Positions 8,722-17,725 of a DNA stretch of 56,923 nucleotides are shown here, in pieces. Position numbers and translations under genes: made by a program. The DNA comes from an uncultured Rhodocyclaceae bacterium. GTDB lineage: Bacteria; Pseudomonadota; Gammaproteobacteria; Burkholderiales; Rhodocyclaceae. Position 1 is the stretch's first letter. Every line of letters starts with the position of its first letter. The notes under the pieces were generated by a model. The model saw only the letters and a program-made list of their open reading frames with translations. It did not search any database and was not told the DNA's origin. Location of the stretch: assembly GCA_900549295.1 (NCBI GenBank), contig URNG01000003.1:1-56923 (forward strand). Direction: 5' to 3'.

Positions 8722-9826
8722 TTACACGCCTTGTTTCAAGCTCGCTTCGATGAATTCATCGAGATCGCCATCGAGCACGGCTTGTGTGTTGCCGGTTTCG
8801 ACGTTGGTGCGCAGGTCCTTGATGCGGCTCTGGTCGAGCACGTAGGAGCGGATCTGGTGGCCCCAGCCGATGTCGGATTTGGCGTCTTCCAGCTTCTGCT
8901 GCTCGGCCATTTGCTTGCGCAGTTCCATCTCGTAGATGCGCGCGCGCAACATTTGCCAAGCTTCGTCGCGGTTGCGGTGCTGCGAGCGGTCGTTCTGGCA
9001 CTGGACGACGATGCCGGAAGGAATGTGGGTGAGGCGCACCGCCGAATCGGTCTTGTTGATGTGCTGGCCGCCGGCGCCGGAAGCGCGGTAGGTGTCGGTG
9101 CGCACGTCCGCCGGGTTGATCTCGATTTCGATCGAATCGTCCACTTCCGGGTACACGAACACCGAGGTGAAGCTGGTGTGGCGGCGGGCGTTGGAGTCGA
9201 AGGGCGATTTGCGCACCAGGCGGTGAATGCCGGTTTCGGTGCGCAGCGTGCCGTAGGCGTAATCGCCGGTGAATTTGACGGTGGCGCCCTTGATGCCGGC
9301 CACGTCGCCTTCCGATTCTTCCATCACTTCGACGCTGAAGCCTTTTTTCTCGCCGAATTTCAGGTACATGCGCAGCAGCATGGAGGCCCAGTCCTGCGCC
9401 TCGGTGCCGCCCGCGCCGGCCTGGATTTCCAGGAAGCAGGGCATGGGGTCGGACGGGTTGTTGAACATGCGGCGGAATTCGAGCGCCGCCACCTTGGCTT
9501 CGATGCCGGCGTTGTCGGCTTCGACCGAGAGCAGGGTGTCCTCGTCGTCCTCTTCCGCGCCCATGGCGAACAGTTCGCGGCCATCCTTGATGCCGGCGGC
9601 GACATCTTCAAGCACCAGCACGACGTCTTCCAGGCTCTTTTTCTCGCGCCCCAGTTCTTGCGCGCGCTTGGGGTCGTCCCAGATTTTCGGGTCTTCCAGC
9701 TCCAGATTGAGGAGCGTCAGACGCTCGCGTTTCTGGTCGTAGTCAAAGATACCTCCGTAGCTCGTCGGCGCGCTGCGCCAGGTCGTCGAGCGTGTTGGAG
9801 ATGCTGTTTTGCCGTTCTGCGTCCAT
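8722..9826 (-). CDS. prfB: Peptide chain release factor 2 with programmed +1 frameshift
   Basis: RF2 recognises UAA and UGA stop codons and triggers peptide release. The gene is read in two frames: 27 codons from ATG at 9826, then CTT TGA C, where the in-frame TGA lies at 9743-9745; a +1 slip on CTT continues as GACTACGACCAG into the long frame ending at 8722. The product is 367 residues, as expected for RF2. The SD-like CGGAGG lies just upstream of the slip site. SPF anticodon tripeptide (RKSPFDSNARR) and GGQ catalytic loop (SGAGGQHIN) are both present. An alanine precedes SGAGGQ, the position where E. coli K-12 has its activity-lowering threonine. Confidence 0.97.
9738..9760 (-). promoter_or_regulatory. 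prfB +1 programmed frameshift site
   Basis: On the minus strand the sequence is ACGGAGGTATCTTTGAC: an internal Shine-Dalgarno-like GGAGG, then TAT CTT TGA C. This is the established RF2 autoregulatory signal: low RF2 lets the ribosome pause at UGA and slip +1. The stop codon occupies 9743-9745. Confidence 0.95.
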
Positions 9827-9882
9827 GATGTGTCAAATCCGTGCGGGAAAAAGCGCGGATTATACCGGGCGGGAGCGCCGCG

Positions 9883-11880
9883 CTAAACCTTGAACTGCTG
9901 CACGCTCTCCTGCAGGGCCTGCGCTTCGGCGTGCAGCTTTTCGGCGGCGCTCGCGGTGTGCTGGGCTTCGAGGTTGTTGGCCTCGGTCATCTGGGCAATG
10001 GTTTCCAGCCCCTGGGCGACCGCGCTGCTGGCCTGACTCTGCTCGCGTATGGTGTCGGAAATGCCGCTGACGGCGGTGGATACCTGCGCTGCGCCCTGCT
10101 GGATGCGGTCGATGGCAGCGCTGGCCTGGGTGGCGAGTTCGACGCCTTCGCTGACTTCGCCGACGCCGCGCTCCATGTTGCGGACGGCATCCTGCGTGCG
10201 CTCCTGGATGCGGGCGATCATTTCGCTGATTTCATGCGTCGATTGGCCGGTGCGTTCGGCGAGTTTCCTCACTTCGTCGGCCACCACGGCAAAACCGCGC
10301 CCCTGTTCGCCGGCGCGCGCCGCTTCGATGGCGGCGTTCAGGGCGAGCAGGTTGGTCTGGTCGGCGATTTCCTTGATGGTGCCGGCGATGCTGGAAATGC
10401 GCTCGACTTCCTGGCCCAGCGTTTCCACCATCTGCGCCGAACTGCGCACCGTGTCGGCGATGCGGTTCATGGCCCCGACGGCGGCTTCGATGGTGCGCGT
10501 GCTCTGCTGCGCAACCTCGCGGGATTCGTCGGAGGCGGCGCGCACTTCGCCGGTGTGTTGCGCGATCATGTCGATGCTGGTGCTCATTTCCTCGACCGAA
10601 ACCAGCATGCGGTGGGTGGCTTCGCTTTGCGTTTTCGTATCTGCGGCGACATTGGCGGCGGCTGAATTGAGCTGGTCGGCATCGGCGCTGACGCTGTGCG
10701 CCGTGTCGCGCACCTGGCGGATGGTGTTGCCGAGTTGCGTCTGCATGGCGGCGAGAGCAGCCATCAGGCGGGCAATTTCATCCTGGCCGGAAACAACGAT
10801 GCGCTGTGTGAAATCGCGTTCGGCCACGCGTTCGGCGACGCCGGCTGCGGTTTCCAGCGGTCGCGCGATCCAGCGGCGCATGCTCCACCACACCAGCGCC
10901 ACGACCACGGGAATCAACAGCAAAGCGATGAGCAGCATGCCGCGTCCGGTCTGCTGGGCCTCGGCATTGAATTCTTCGAGATAGCTGCCGGAAGCGACGA
11001 CCCAGTCCCAAGGTTCGTAATAATCGTAGGCCGTCACTTTTTCGCGCAGCTTTTCTTCGCCCGGGTTTTGCCACCAGTAGGTGATGATGCCCGTTTTCTT
11101 TTCCAGCATTTCATCGACGAACTTGTGGCCCTGCGCGTCGCCCAGACCCAGCATGGATTTGCCTTCGCTGCTGGGGTGCATAGTGATGAGTCCCTTGTTC
11201 TGGCCATGGTCGATGGCGTAGGGGTAGCCCGTCTGGCCGATTTTCAAGGCAAGGATCTTCGTCTTCAGCGCTGCCAGCCCTTCGGTGAAATCCAGGCCGA
11301 CGAAGAAAGCGCCGATGACTTCGCCCGAGTCGCTCTTGATCGGCAGGTAATGCGTCATGAAATCGCGCCCGAGCATGCGCGCCTTGCCGGTGAACGGCTC
11401 GCCCTTGAGTAGTAACGGAATGGCGGGATGCCCAGGTCCGAGCAGGGTACCGGACGCCCGTTCGCCTTGTTCGGTCTTGACCGAGGTGGAGGTGCGCTCG
11501 AAATCGTCGCCGCGCCGGGTCAGCACCGTGGCATTGACTTGGCTGTTTTTCGTGAAGCGGTCAGGAATGGCGGTTTCGTTTTGCGTGATGGCATCGTCAC
11601 CGTGGTACAGCGTATCGCCGTGCTTGCTGAAAGTGCGGGTGTAACTGGCGGCAAACAGCGGTCCCAGACGCTGCACCGATTGCTCCAGCGAGCGATTGTA
11701 GGTATCGATCATGCCGGTCACCATGCGGTTGGTGTCCTGCAGACCCTGCAGCGCCTTTTCTTCCAGCTTGGCGCTGAGGAAACTGGACAGCGCCAACGCC
11801 GCTACGGCCAGAATGAGGGTGATCGATGAGGCAAGAACCAGAATCAGCTTCCTTGCCACGGACGTGCGCGCGTGTGCCAT
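9883..11880 (-). CDS. Methyl-accepting chemotaxis protein with periplasmic Cache sensor
   Basis: A 665-residue chemoreceptor. Order of parts: transmembrane helix 1 (LILVLASSITLILAVAALAL, about residues 12-31), a large periplasmic Cache_3-Cache_2-type sensor ending with YDYYEPWDWVVASGSYLEEF, a second helix (LLIALLLIPVVVALVWW), a HAMP domain, and a cytoplasmic signalling domain with the hairpin tip EIADQTNLLALNAAIEAARA. It should form trimers of dimers with CheA/CheW. I chose ATG at 11880 because GGGAGCAAC precedes it and the membrane helix follows directly; the upstream open frame lacks protein-like sequence. No C-terminal CheR-binding pentapeptide is seen. The ligand is unknown. Confidence 0.92.
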   Translation of the reverse strand: MAHARTSVARKLILVLASSITLILAVAALALSSFLSAKLEEKALQGLQDTNRMVTGMIDTYNRSLEQSVQRLGPLFAASYTRTFSKHGDTLYHGDDAITQNETAIPDRFTKNSQVNATVLTRRGDDFERTSTSVKTEQGERASGTLLGPGHPAIPLLLKGEPFTGKARMLGRDFMTHYLPIKSDSGEVIGAFFVGLDFTEGLAALKTKILALKIGQTGYPYAIDHGQNKGLITMHPSSEGKSMLGLGDAQGHKFVDEMLEKKTGIITYWWQNPGEEKLREKVTAYDYYEPWDWVVASGSYLEEFNAEAQQTGRGMLLIALLLIPVVVALVWWSMRRWIARPLETAAGVAERVAERDFTQRIVVSGQDEIARLMAALAAMQTQLGNTIRQVRDTAHSVSADADQLNSAAANVAADTKTQSEATHRMLVSVEEMSTSIDMIAQHTGEVRAASDESREVAQQSTRTIEAAVGAMNRIADTVRSSAQMVETLGQEVERISSIAGTIKEIADQTNLLALNAAIEAARAGEQGRGFAVVADEVRKLAERTGQSTHEISEMIARIQERTQDAVRNMERGVGEVSEGVELATQASAAIDRIQQGAAQVSTAVSGISDTIREQSQASSAVAQGLETIAQMTEANNLEAQHTASAAEKLHAEAQALQESVQQFKV

Positions 11881-12129
11881 GTTGCTCCCTTTGTCTCCGA
11901 CTGTTGTTGTGACCATTCCCCATGTTCGCGCGGGATGTTCATGACTCGCGGACGGGGTGGTTTTTTTTACTGCGCAGGCATTGTAATGTTTTGCAAATTG
12001 CAGTGTGTGAAAGAATGGGTGCGGATGGCAAATATTCGGTGGGTTGATGAAACATGAAACCCGTTGTTCATATGTCCGGAAGCGCCCCGCCAGGAAGGGC
12101 CGCGGTGGGAAAGCCACGGCGGCCTCGGG

Positions 12130-12135
12130 TATAAT
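12130..12135 (+). promoter_or_regulatory. Probable -10 element of the purL promoter
   Basis: A perfect TATAAT at 12130-12135, 32 nt before the purL ATG. The -35 region around 12106-12111 (TGGGAA) is weak. No PurR-like box is evident to the eye. The rest of 11881-12167 holds no gene that I can support. Confidence 0.5.
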
Positions 12136-12167
12136 TTGCGCCTTTCCGCTCACCCCCAGAATCTCTC

Positions 12168-15100
12168 ATGGCCGATATCCTTTGCTTGCAGGGCGCTGCC
12201 GCCTTTTCCGCGTTTCGATTGCAACGCCTCGTTGATCGCTTGCAGGCGGCGCTGCCGAAAGTGGCGGCCTTGCGGGCGGAGCATTGGCACATCGTGGCGA
12301 CGCAGCGCGCCCTGACGGCCGATGAGCGCGGCCAGCTGGCGGCCCTGCTGGAAGAGCATCCGGCATCGCCCGCGGCGGGCGAGCTGTTTCTGGTGACGCC
12401 GCGCATCGGCACCATTTCGCCGTGGTCTTCCAAGGCCACCGACATCGCGCACAACTGCGGTCTGGCCGATGCGGTGGAGCGCATCGAGCGGGTGGTGGCG
12501 TTTCACGTCGAATTGTCGGCCGGCCAGTCTTTGAGCGCGAACGAGCGGCAGACGGTGGCGGCGCTGCTGCACGACCGCATGACCGAATCGGTGCTGGCCG
12601 GTTTTGATGAAGCCAGCGAATTGTTCCGCCATTTCGCGCCCAAATCGCTGGCCACCGTCGACGTGCTGGCCGGCGGCAAGGCGGCGCTGATGGACGCCAA
12701 CGGCGCGCTCGGTCTGGCGCTCTCCGACGACGAAATCGACTATCTGCTCGACATCTTCGCCAAGGCGGGCCGCAACCCGACCGATGTCGAACTGATGATG
12801 TTCGCGCAGGCCAATTCCGAGCACTGCCGGCACAAGATTTTCAACGCTTCCTGGATCATCGACGGCGAAAAGCAGGACAAAACCCTGTTCGGCATGATCC
12901 GCGAAACCCACCAGGCCCACCCGCAAGGCACGGTGATGGCCTATGCCGACAACGCCTCCATCATCGAGGGCGCGGCAGTGGCGCGTTTCTACCCGGACGC
13001 CGACCGGGGCTATTCCTACAAGCACGAGTTGACGCACATCCTGACCAAGGTGGAAACGCACAACCACCCGACGGCGATTTCGCCCTTCCCCGGCGCCTCC
13101 ACCGGCTCGGGCGGCGAGATTCGCGACGAAGGCGCGACCGGGCGCGGTTCCAAGCCCAAGGCCGGTCTGTGCGGTTTTTCCGTGTCCAACCTCAACCTGC
13201 CGGATGCGCCGCAGCCTTGGGAAAAACCCTATGGCCGCCCCGCGCGCATCACTTCCGCCCTGGACATCATGCTCGAAGGCCCGATCGGCGCGGCGGCCTT
13301 CAACAATGAATTCGGCCGCCCCAATCTGACCGGCTATTTCCGCACCTTCGAGCAGGACGTGAACGGCACGGTGCGCGGCTACCACAAGCCGATCATGATC
13401 GCTGGCGGCCTCGGCTCCATCCAGGCGCAGCAGTCGTTCAAGGCGGAAACCTTTCCGGTCGGCAGCCTGTTCGTGCAACTGGGCGGCCCCGGCATGCTGA
13501 TCGGCCTGGGCGGCGGCGCGGCGTCCTCCATGACGGCGGGCGTCAACGCCGAAGACCTCGATTTCGCCTCGGTGCAGCGCGGCAACCCGGAGATCCAGCG
13601 CCGCGCGCAGGAGGTGATCGACCGCTGCTGGCAACTGGGAAGCCCGAAAGGCGACGGGCAAACCCCGGGCGACGGCAACCCCATTCTTTCCATTCACGAC
13701 GTGGGCGCGGGCGGCGTTTCCAACGCGCTGCCCGAACTGGCCCACTCCGGCGGCGTCGGCGCGAAATTCGAACTGCGCGAGGTGCCGATTCTGGAACCGG
13801 GCATGTCGCCCGCCGAAATCTGGTCGAACGAGTCGCAGGAACGCTACGTGCTGGCGATTCCGCCGGCGCGTCTGGCCGAGTTCCGCGCCATGTGCGAGCG
13901 CGAGCGCTGCCCCTTCGCGGTGGTCGGCGAAGCGACCGGCGATGGCCATCTGACGGTGACCGACCGCCACTTCGGCGTCAATCCGGTCGACATGGAAATG
14001 GAGGCGCTGCTCGGCAAGCCGCCGCGCATGACGCGCGACGTGACGCGCCAGCCGCCCAGCTTCGTGCCGTTCGAGGCAATGAGCATCGAGTTGCAGGAGG
14101 CCGCGTACCGCCTGCTGCGGCTGCCGACGATTGCCGACAAGACCTTCCTCATTTCCATCGGCGACCGCTCGGTCGGCGGCATGACCGCCCGCGACCAGAT
14201 GGTCGGGCCGTGGCAGGTGCCGGTGGCGGACGTGGCGGTGACTACCATGTCCTTCCAGGGCTATCTGGGCGAAGCCTTCGCCATGGGTGAAAAAACACCG
14301 CTGGCCGTGCTCGACGCGCCAGCTTCCGGGCGCATGGCGGTGGGCGAGGCGCTGACCAATCTGGCCGCCACCGATGTCGGTGCGCTGGAGAAAGTGAAGC
14401 TTTCGGCCAACTGGATGGCCCCCTGCGGCGTGCCGGGCGAGGATGCGCGCCTGTACGCCACCGTCGAGGCGGTTTCCGAGCTGTGCAAGGCCATCGGCGT
14501 GTCGATCCCGGTGGGCAAGGATTCCCTCTCCATGCGCACCGCCTGGGATGAGGGCGGCGTCAAGAAAGAGGTGGTGTCGCCGCTTTCCCTGATTGTCACG
14601 TCCTTCGCGGCAGTCGACGACGTGCGCAGGACGAAAACGCCGCTGCTCGTCACCGATCAGGGCGAAAGCGAACTCCTCCTGCTCGACCTGGGCCGGAACC
14701 GCCTCGGCGGATCGGCGCTGGCGCAGGTGTACAACGCCACCGGCAGCGATGCGCCGGACGTGGACGACCCGGCCAGGCTGCGCGGTCTGTTCGCCGCCGT
14801 GCAGGAACTCAACCGGGCCGACCTGCTGCTCGCCTACCACGACCGCTCCGACGGTGGCCTGTTCGTGGCCGCCTGCGAAATGGCCTTCGCCAGCCGCTGC
14901 GGCGTCTCGCTCGACCTCGACGGCCTGTGTTTCGACGCCGCCGCGCTCGATGTTGACGGTGCCGAAAAACGCCCCGATCTGCTCGCCGGCCGCGATTTCG
15001 AGCATATCGTGCGCGCGCTCTTCAACGAGGAGTTGGGCGCGCTGATCCAGATTCGCCGCGCCGACCGGGAAAAGGTCACGCCCATCCTGCGCGCCCACGG

Positions 15101-16130
15101 CGTGCCTTACCATTTCGTCGGCCATATCAACGAGTGGGACGAGATTCGCGTCACCCGCAACGCCAAACGCGTGCTGCGCGAAAAACGTGTCGATCTGCAA
15201 CGCGCCTGGTCGGAAACCAGCTTCCGCATGCAGGCGATGCGCGACAACCCGGCCTGTGCGCAGCAGGAATACGACCGCATTCTGGACACCAGCGATCCGG
15301 GCCTGTCGCCCAAACTGAATTTCGATCCGCAGGATGATTTCACGCAGGTGTACCAGGCCATCAGCGGCCGGCCCAAGGTCGCCATCCTGCGCGAGCAGGG
15401 CGTGAACAGCCACTACGAAATGGCGGCGGCTTTCGACCGGGCCGGTTTCCAGGCGGTGGATGTAACCATGAGCGACATTCTGAGCCGCCGCGTCAGCCTC
15501 GCCGATTTCAAGGGCTTTGCCGCTTGCGGCGGCTTCTCCTACGGCGACGTGCTGGGCGCGGGGCAGGGCTGGGCCAAGACCATCCTGATGAACGACGCCT
15601 GCCGCGAGGAATTCGCCGCCTTCTTCCAGCGCCCGGATACTTTCGCGCTGGGCGTCTGCAACGGCTGCCAGATGTTGAGCGCGCTGAAATCCCTGATTCC
15701 GGGGGCCGAACACTGGCCGGCTTTCCGCCGCAACGCGGTGGAGCAGTTCGAGGCGCGTTTCGTGGCCGTCGAACTGCTCGATTCGCCCTCGATTTTCTTT
15801 GCCGGCATGGCCGGTTCGCAGATTCCCATCGTCGTCTCGCACGGCGAAGGGCGGGCAGTGTTCGACCAGCCGGCCGATCAGGCGGCCTGCCTCGCGGCGG
15901 CGCGCTTCGTCGATAACCACGGCGCGGCAACCGAAGTTTATCCCTGCAACCCCAACGGCTCGCCGGGTGGTTTGACCGCCGTCACCACCGCCGACGGCCG
16001 TTTCACCGCCATGATGCCGCACCCGGAGCGGGTTTTCCGCACCGTGCAGATGTCCTGGCATCCGGCGGATTGGGGCGAGGACAGCCCGTGGTTGCGGATG
16101 TTCCGCAATGCCCGCCGCTGGGTGGGCTGA
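12168..16130 (+). CDS. purL: Phosphoribosylformylglycinamidine synthase, single-chain type
   Basis: Fourth step of purine synthesis: FGAR + glutamine + ATP to FGAM. The 1320-residue length is the fused proteobacterial form, so no separate purQ/purS is needed. The N-terminal domain is followed by the two AIR-synthase-like halves, with QANSEHCRHK (about residue 220) and VETHNHPTAISPFPGASTG (about residue 298) of the active site. The C-terminal glutaminase begins about residue 1065 (VAILREQGVNSHYEM), has nucleophile Cys in GVCNGCQM and the His/Glu pair in MMPHPERVFR. It is a single gene with its own promoter. Confidence 0.98.
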   Translation: MADILCLQGAAAFSAFRLQRLVDRLQAALPKVAALRAEHWHIVATQRALTADERGQLAALLEEHPASPAAGELFLVTPRIGTISPWSSKATDIAHNCGLADAVERIERVVAFHVELSAGQSLSANERQTVAALLHDRMTESVLAGFDEASELFRHFAPKSLATVDVLAGGKAALMDANGALGLALSDDEIDYLLDIFAKAGRNPTDVELMMFAQANSEHCRHKIFNASWIIDGEKQDKTLFGMIRETHQAHPQGTVMAYADNASIIEGAAVARFYPDADRGYSYKHELTHILTKVETHNHPTAISPFPGASTGSGGEIRDEGATGRGSKPKAGLCGFSVSNLNLPDAPQPWEKPYGRPARITSALDIMLEGPIGAAAFNNEFGRPNLTGYFRTFEQDVNGTVRGYHKPIMIAGGLGSIQAQQSFKAETFPVGSLFVQLGGPGMLIGLGGGAASSMTAGVNAEDLDFASVQRGNPEIQRRAQEVIDRCWQLGSPKGDGQTPGDGNPILSIHDVGAGGVSNALPELAHSGGVGAKFELREVPILEPGMSPAEIWSNESQERYVLAIPPARLAEFRAMCERERCPFAVVGEATGDGHLTVTDRHFGVNPVDMEMEALLGKPPRMTRDVTRQPPSFVPFEAMSIELQEAAYRLLRLPTIADKTFLISIGDRSVGGMTARDQMVGPWQVPVADVAVTTMSFQGYLGEAFAMGEKTPLAVLDAPASGRMAVGEALTNLAATDVGALEKVKLSANWMAPCGVPGEDARLYATVEAVSELCKAIGVSIPVGKDSLSMRTAWDEGGVKKEVVSPLSLIVTSFAAVDDVRRTKTPLLVTDQGESELLLLDLGRNRLGGSALAQVYNATGSDAPDVDDPARLRGLFAAVQELNRADLLLAYHDRSDGGLFVAACEMAFASRCGVSLDLDGLCFDAAALDVDGAEKRPDLLAGRDFEHIVRALFNEELGALIQIRRADREKVTPILRAHGVPYHFVGHINEWDEIRVTRNAKRVLREKRVDLQRAWSETSFRMQAMRDNPACAQQEYDRILDTSDPGLSPKLNFDPQDDFTQVYQAISGRPKVAILREQGVNSHYEMAAAFDRAGFQAVDVTMSDILSRRVSLADFKGFAACGGFSYGDVLGAGQGWAKTILMNDACREEFAAFFQRPDTFALGVCNGCQMLSALKSLIPGAEHWPAFRRNAVEQFEARFVAVELLDSPSIFFAGMAGSQIPIVVSHGEGRAVFDQPADQAACLAAARFVDNHGAATEVYPCNPNGSPGGLTAVTTADGRFTAMMPHPERVFRTVQMSWHPADWGEDSPWLRMFRNARRWVG

Positions 16131-16172
16131 GTTGAACAGATTGGCAGCACGGGCATTGAGAAAGGAAACGAC

Positions 16173-16910
16173 ATGACTGCACTGAGCGACAAGGAACTCG
16201 ACCGTCTGGAAACCCTGCTCGACAGCGAGCTTTGGGAAAACGAGAGCATGTTGCTGGACGAGGTGCAGGGCTTTCTCTGCGCCATCCTCAGCGGCCCGGA
16301 GCCGATCCAGCCGGCGCAATGGCTGCCGGAAGTGCTCGGGCCGGGGATGGAGAAGAACCTTGCGGCGGAGGAAGTGCACGAAACGACGGATCTGCTCGTC
16401 CGCTTCTACAACCAGCACGCCGCCGCGCTGGCGGCGGGCGAGAATTTTCCGTTCTACCTCTATCCGGACGATGCAGAAGAGGAGGACGAGGCGGATGCCC
16501 CCCTGAATGACGACGACGCGTCCGCTTTCGATTACAAGATGTGGTGCGAGGCTTACCTGTACGGCACTGAAATGGGCAGCACGCCCTGGGCCGACGCCGC
16601 GGGCAAGCACGAGGAAAGGCTGATCGAGCTTCTGGAGCCGTTCTATCTCCTGACCGGCCTGCTCAAATCCGAGGCCGAACGTCTCGGCGAAAGCTGGATG
16701 AGCCAGGCCGAGGAAGCGCGCATCCTGGCCGACCGGCAGGCGAATCTGCCCTTCATCATCCAGGATATCTACAACTTCTGGCGCGCCTGCAACCCCGCGA
16801 CCACGCCGCTGCGCCGCGCCGAACCCAAGGTCGGCCGCAACGATCTCTGTCCCTGTGGCAGCGGCAAGAAATTCAAACAGTGTTGCGGCAGCCCGGAAAA
16901 ACTCAATTGA
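16173..16910 (+). CDS. YecA/UPF0149 family protein with C-terminal SEC-C zinc motif
   Basis: A 245-residue protein with a YecA/UPF0149 N-terminal helical domain (LDRLETLLDSE, DEVQGFLCAIL) and an acidic central stretch. The C-terminus VGRNDLCPCGSGKKFKQCC is a SEC-C motif with four zinc ligands, like the SecA tail that contacts SecB and ribosomes. Function is unknown; a role in protein handling is inferred from the motif only. AGAAAGGAAACGAC precedes the ATG. The next gene overlaps its stop codon. Confidence 0.85.
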   Translation: MTALSDKELDRLETLLDSELWENESMLLDEVQGFLCAILSGPEPIQPAQWLPEVLGPGMEKNLAAEEVHETTDLLVRFYNQHAAALAAGENFPFYLYPDDAEEEDEADAPLNDDDASAFDYKMWCEAYLYGTEMGSTPWADAAGKHEERLIELLEPFYLLTGLLKSEAERLGESWMSQAEEARILADRQANLPFIIQDIYNFWRACNPATTPLRRAEPKVGRNDLCPCGSGKKFKQCCGSPEKLN

Positions 16911-17620
16911 CCGCGCCGCTCGTTTGCGCTGCCCAGGAATTGTCGGCGGCGGTCGACGCCCTGCGTTTCGCCGCCCCCGTCAGCCACGTCTACAACCCGC
17001 TGACCTATGCCTGGAAGGTGCACCGGGCGTATCTCGAACGCTACGGGCAGGGCCGCAAGCGGATCGTCTTTCTCGGCATGAACCCCGGCCCCTTCGGCAT
17101 GGCGCAAACCGGCGTACCCTTCGGCGAAATTGCCGCCGTGCGCGACTGGCTGGGACTATCCGGCGCAGTCGGCAAGCCGGTGCCGGAGAATCCCAAGCGC
17201 CCGGTGGAAGGTTTTGCCTGCGCGCGCGGCGAAGTCAGCGGCCAGCGCCTGTGGGGCTTGTTCCGCGAGCGTTTCGGCACGCCGGAAGCCTTCTTTGCCG
17301 AACATTTCGTCGCCAATTACTGCCCGCTGGTGTTTTTCGACGCTGGCCGCAACCTGACCCCGGACAAACTCCCCGCCGCCGAACGCGCTCCGCTGCAAGC
17401 CGCCTGCGACGCGCACCTGCAAAGTCTGGTCGATGCCGTGCAGGCAGAATGGGTGATTGGCGTCGGCGCCTGGGCCGAACAACGCGCCCGCGAAGCCCTG
17501 GCCGGCCGCAACCTCAACTTTGGCCGCATCCTCCACCCCAGCCCCGCCAGCCCCGCCGCCAACCGGGGATGGGCAGCGGCAGCCAGCCGGCAGATGGTGG
17601 AACTCGGGCTGTGGAAATAA
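16907..17620 (+). CDS. SMUG1-type uracil-DNA glycosylase (family 3 UDG)
   Basis: A 237-residue base-excision repair enzyme that removes uracil and oxidised uracils from DNA. Motif 1, GMNPGPFGMAQTGVPFGE (about residues 54-71), matches animal SMUG1 almost residue for residue and holds the catalytic Asn; motif 2, HPSPASPAAN, is the intercalating/His loop. I prefer the TTG at 16907, whose TGA overlap with the SEC-C gene gives translational coupling; a GTG at 16880 inside that gene is the other option. Close packing suggests an operon. The transposon target site lies 30 nt past its stop. Confidence 0.9.
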   Translation: MTAPLVCAAQELSAAVDALRFAAPVSHVYNPLTYAWKVHRAYLERYGQGRKRIVFLGMNPGPFGMAQTGVPFGEIAAVRDWLGLSGAVGKPVPENPKRPVEGFACARGEVSGQRLWGLFRERFGTPEAFFAEHFVANYCPLVFFDAGRNLTPDKLPAAERAPLQAACDAHLQSLVDAVQAEWVIGVGAWAEQRAREALAGRNLNFGRILHPSPASPAANRGWAAAASRQMVELGLWK

Positions 17621-17650
17621 GCCCGGAACAGGAGCGCACGATTTTGCGCC

Positions 17651-17655
17651 GGATT
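17651..17655. repeat. Left target-site duplication GGATT
   Basis: Five bases GGATT directly before the left inverted repeat; the same five bases follow the right repeat at 24047-24051. A 5-bp duplication is the hallmark of Tn3-family transposition. Confidence 0.93.
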
Positions 17656-17692
17656 CGGGTCCAGCCGACATACATGTAAAAATAGGACATAG
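17656..17692 (+). repeat. Left terminal inverted repeat (IRL) of the transposon
   Basis: Thirty-seven bases beginning CGGGTCCAGCCGACATACAT and ending AATAGGACATAG. It matches the complement of 24010-24046 except at positions 6, 19 and 34. It begins CGGGT, not the common GGGG of many Tn3-family ends. Confidence 0.93.
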
Positions 17693-17722
17693 AGCCGGTT
17701 CAACCGGCTCTATGTCCTATTT
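17680..17722 (-). terminator. 43-bp palindrome / terminator of tnpA overlapping the left inverted repeat
   Basis: Two perfect 21-nt arms (17680-17700 and 17702-17722) around a single C. On the minus strand the arm is followed by TTTTTAC, so the hairpin can end tnpA transcription 4 nt after its stop. The left arm uses the inner 13 bases of IRL. Confidence 0.8.
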
Positions 17723-17725
17723 CCC

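Noticed and set aside
12150..16610. A 1486-codon open frame on the strand opposite purL
   Set aside because: Low-complexity composition (His, Arg, Gln, Gly, Val rich), no domain, and it exactly shadows purL, whose protein is fully recognised. Long antisense frames are common in high-GC genes.
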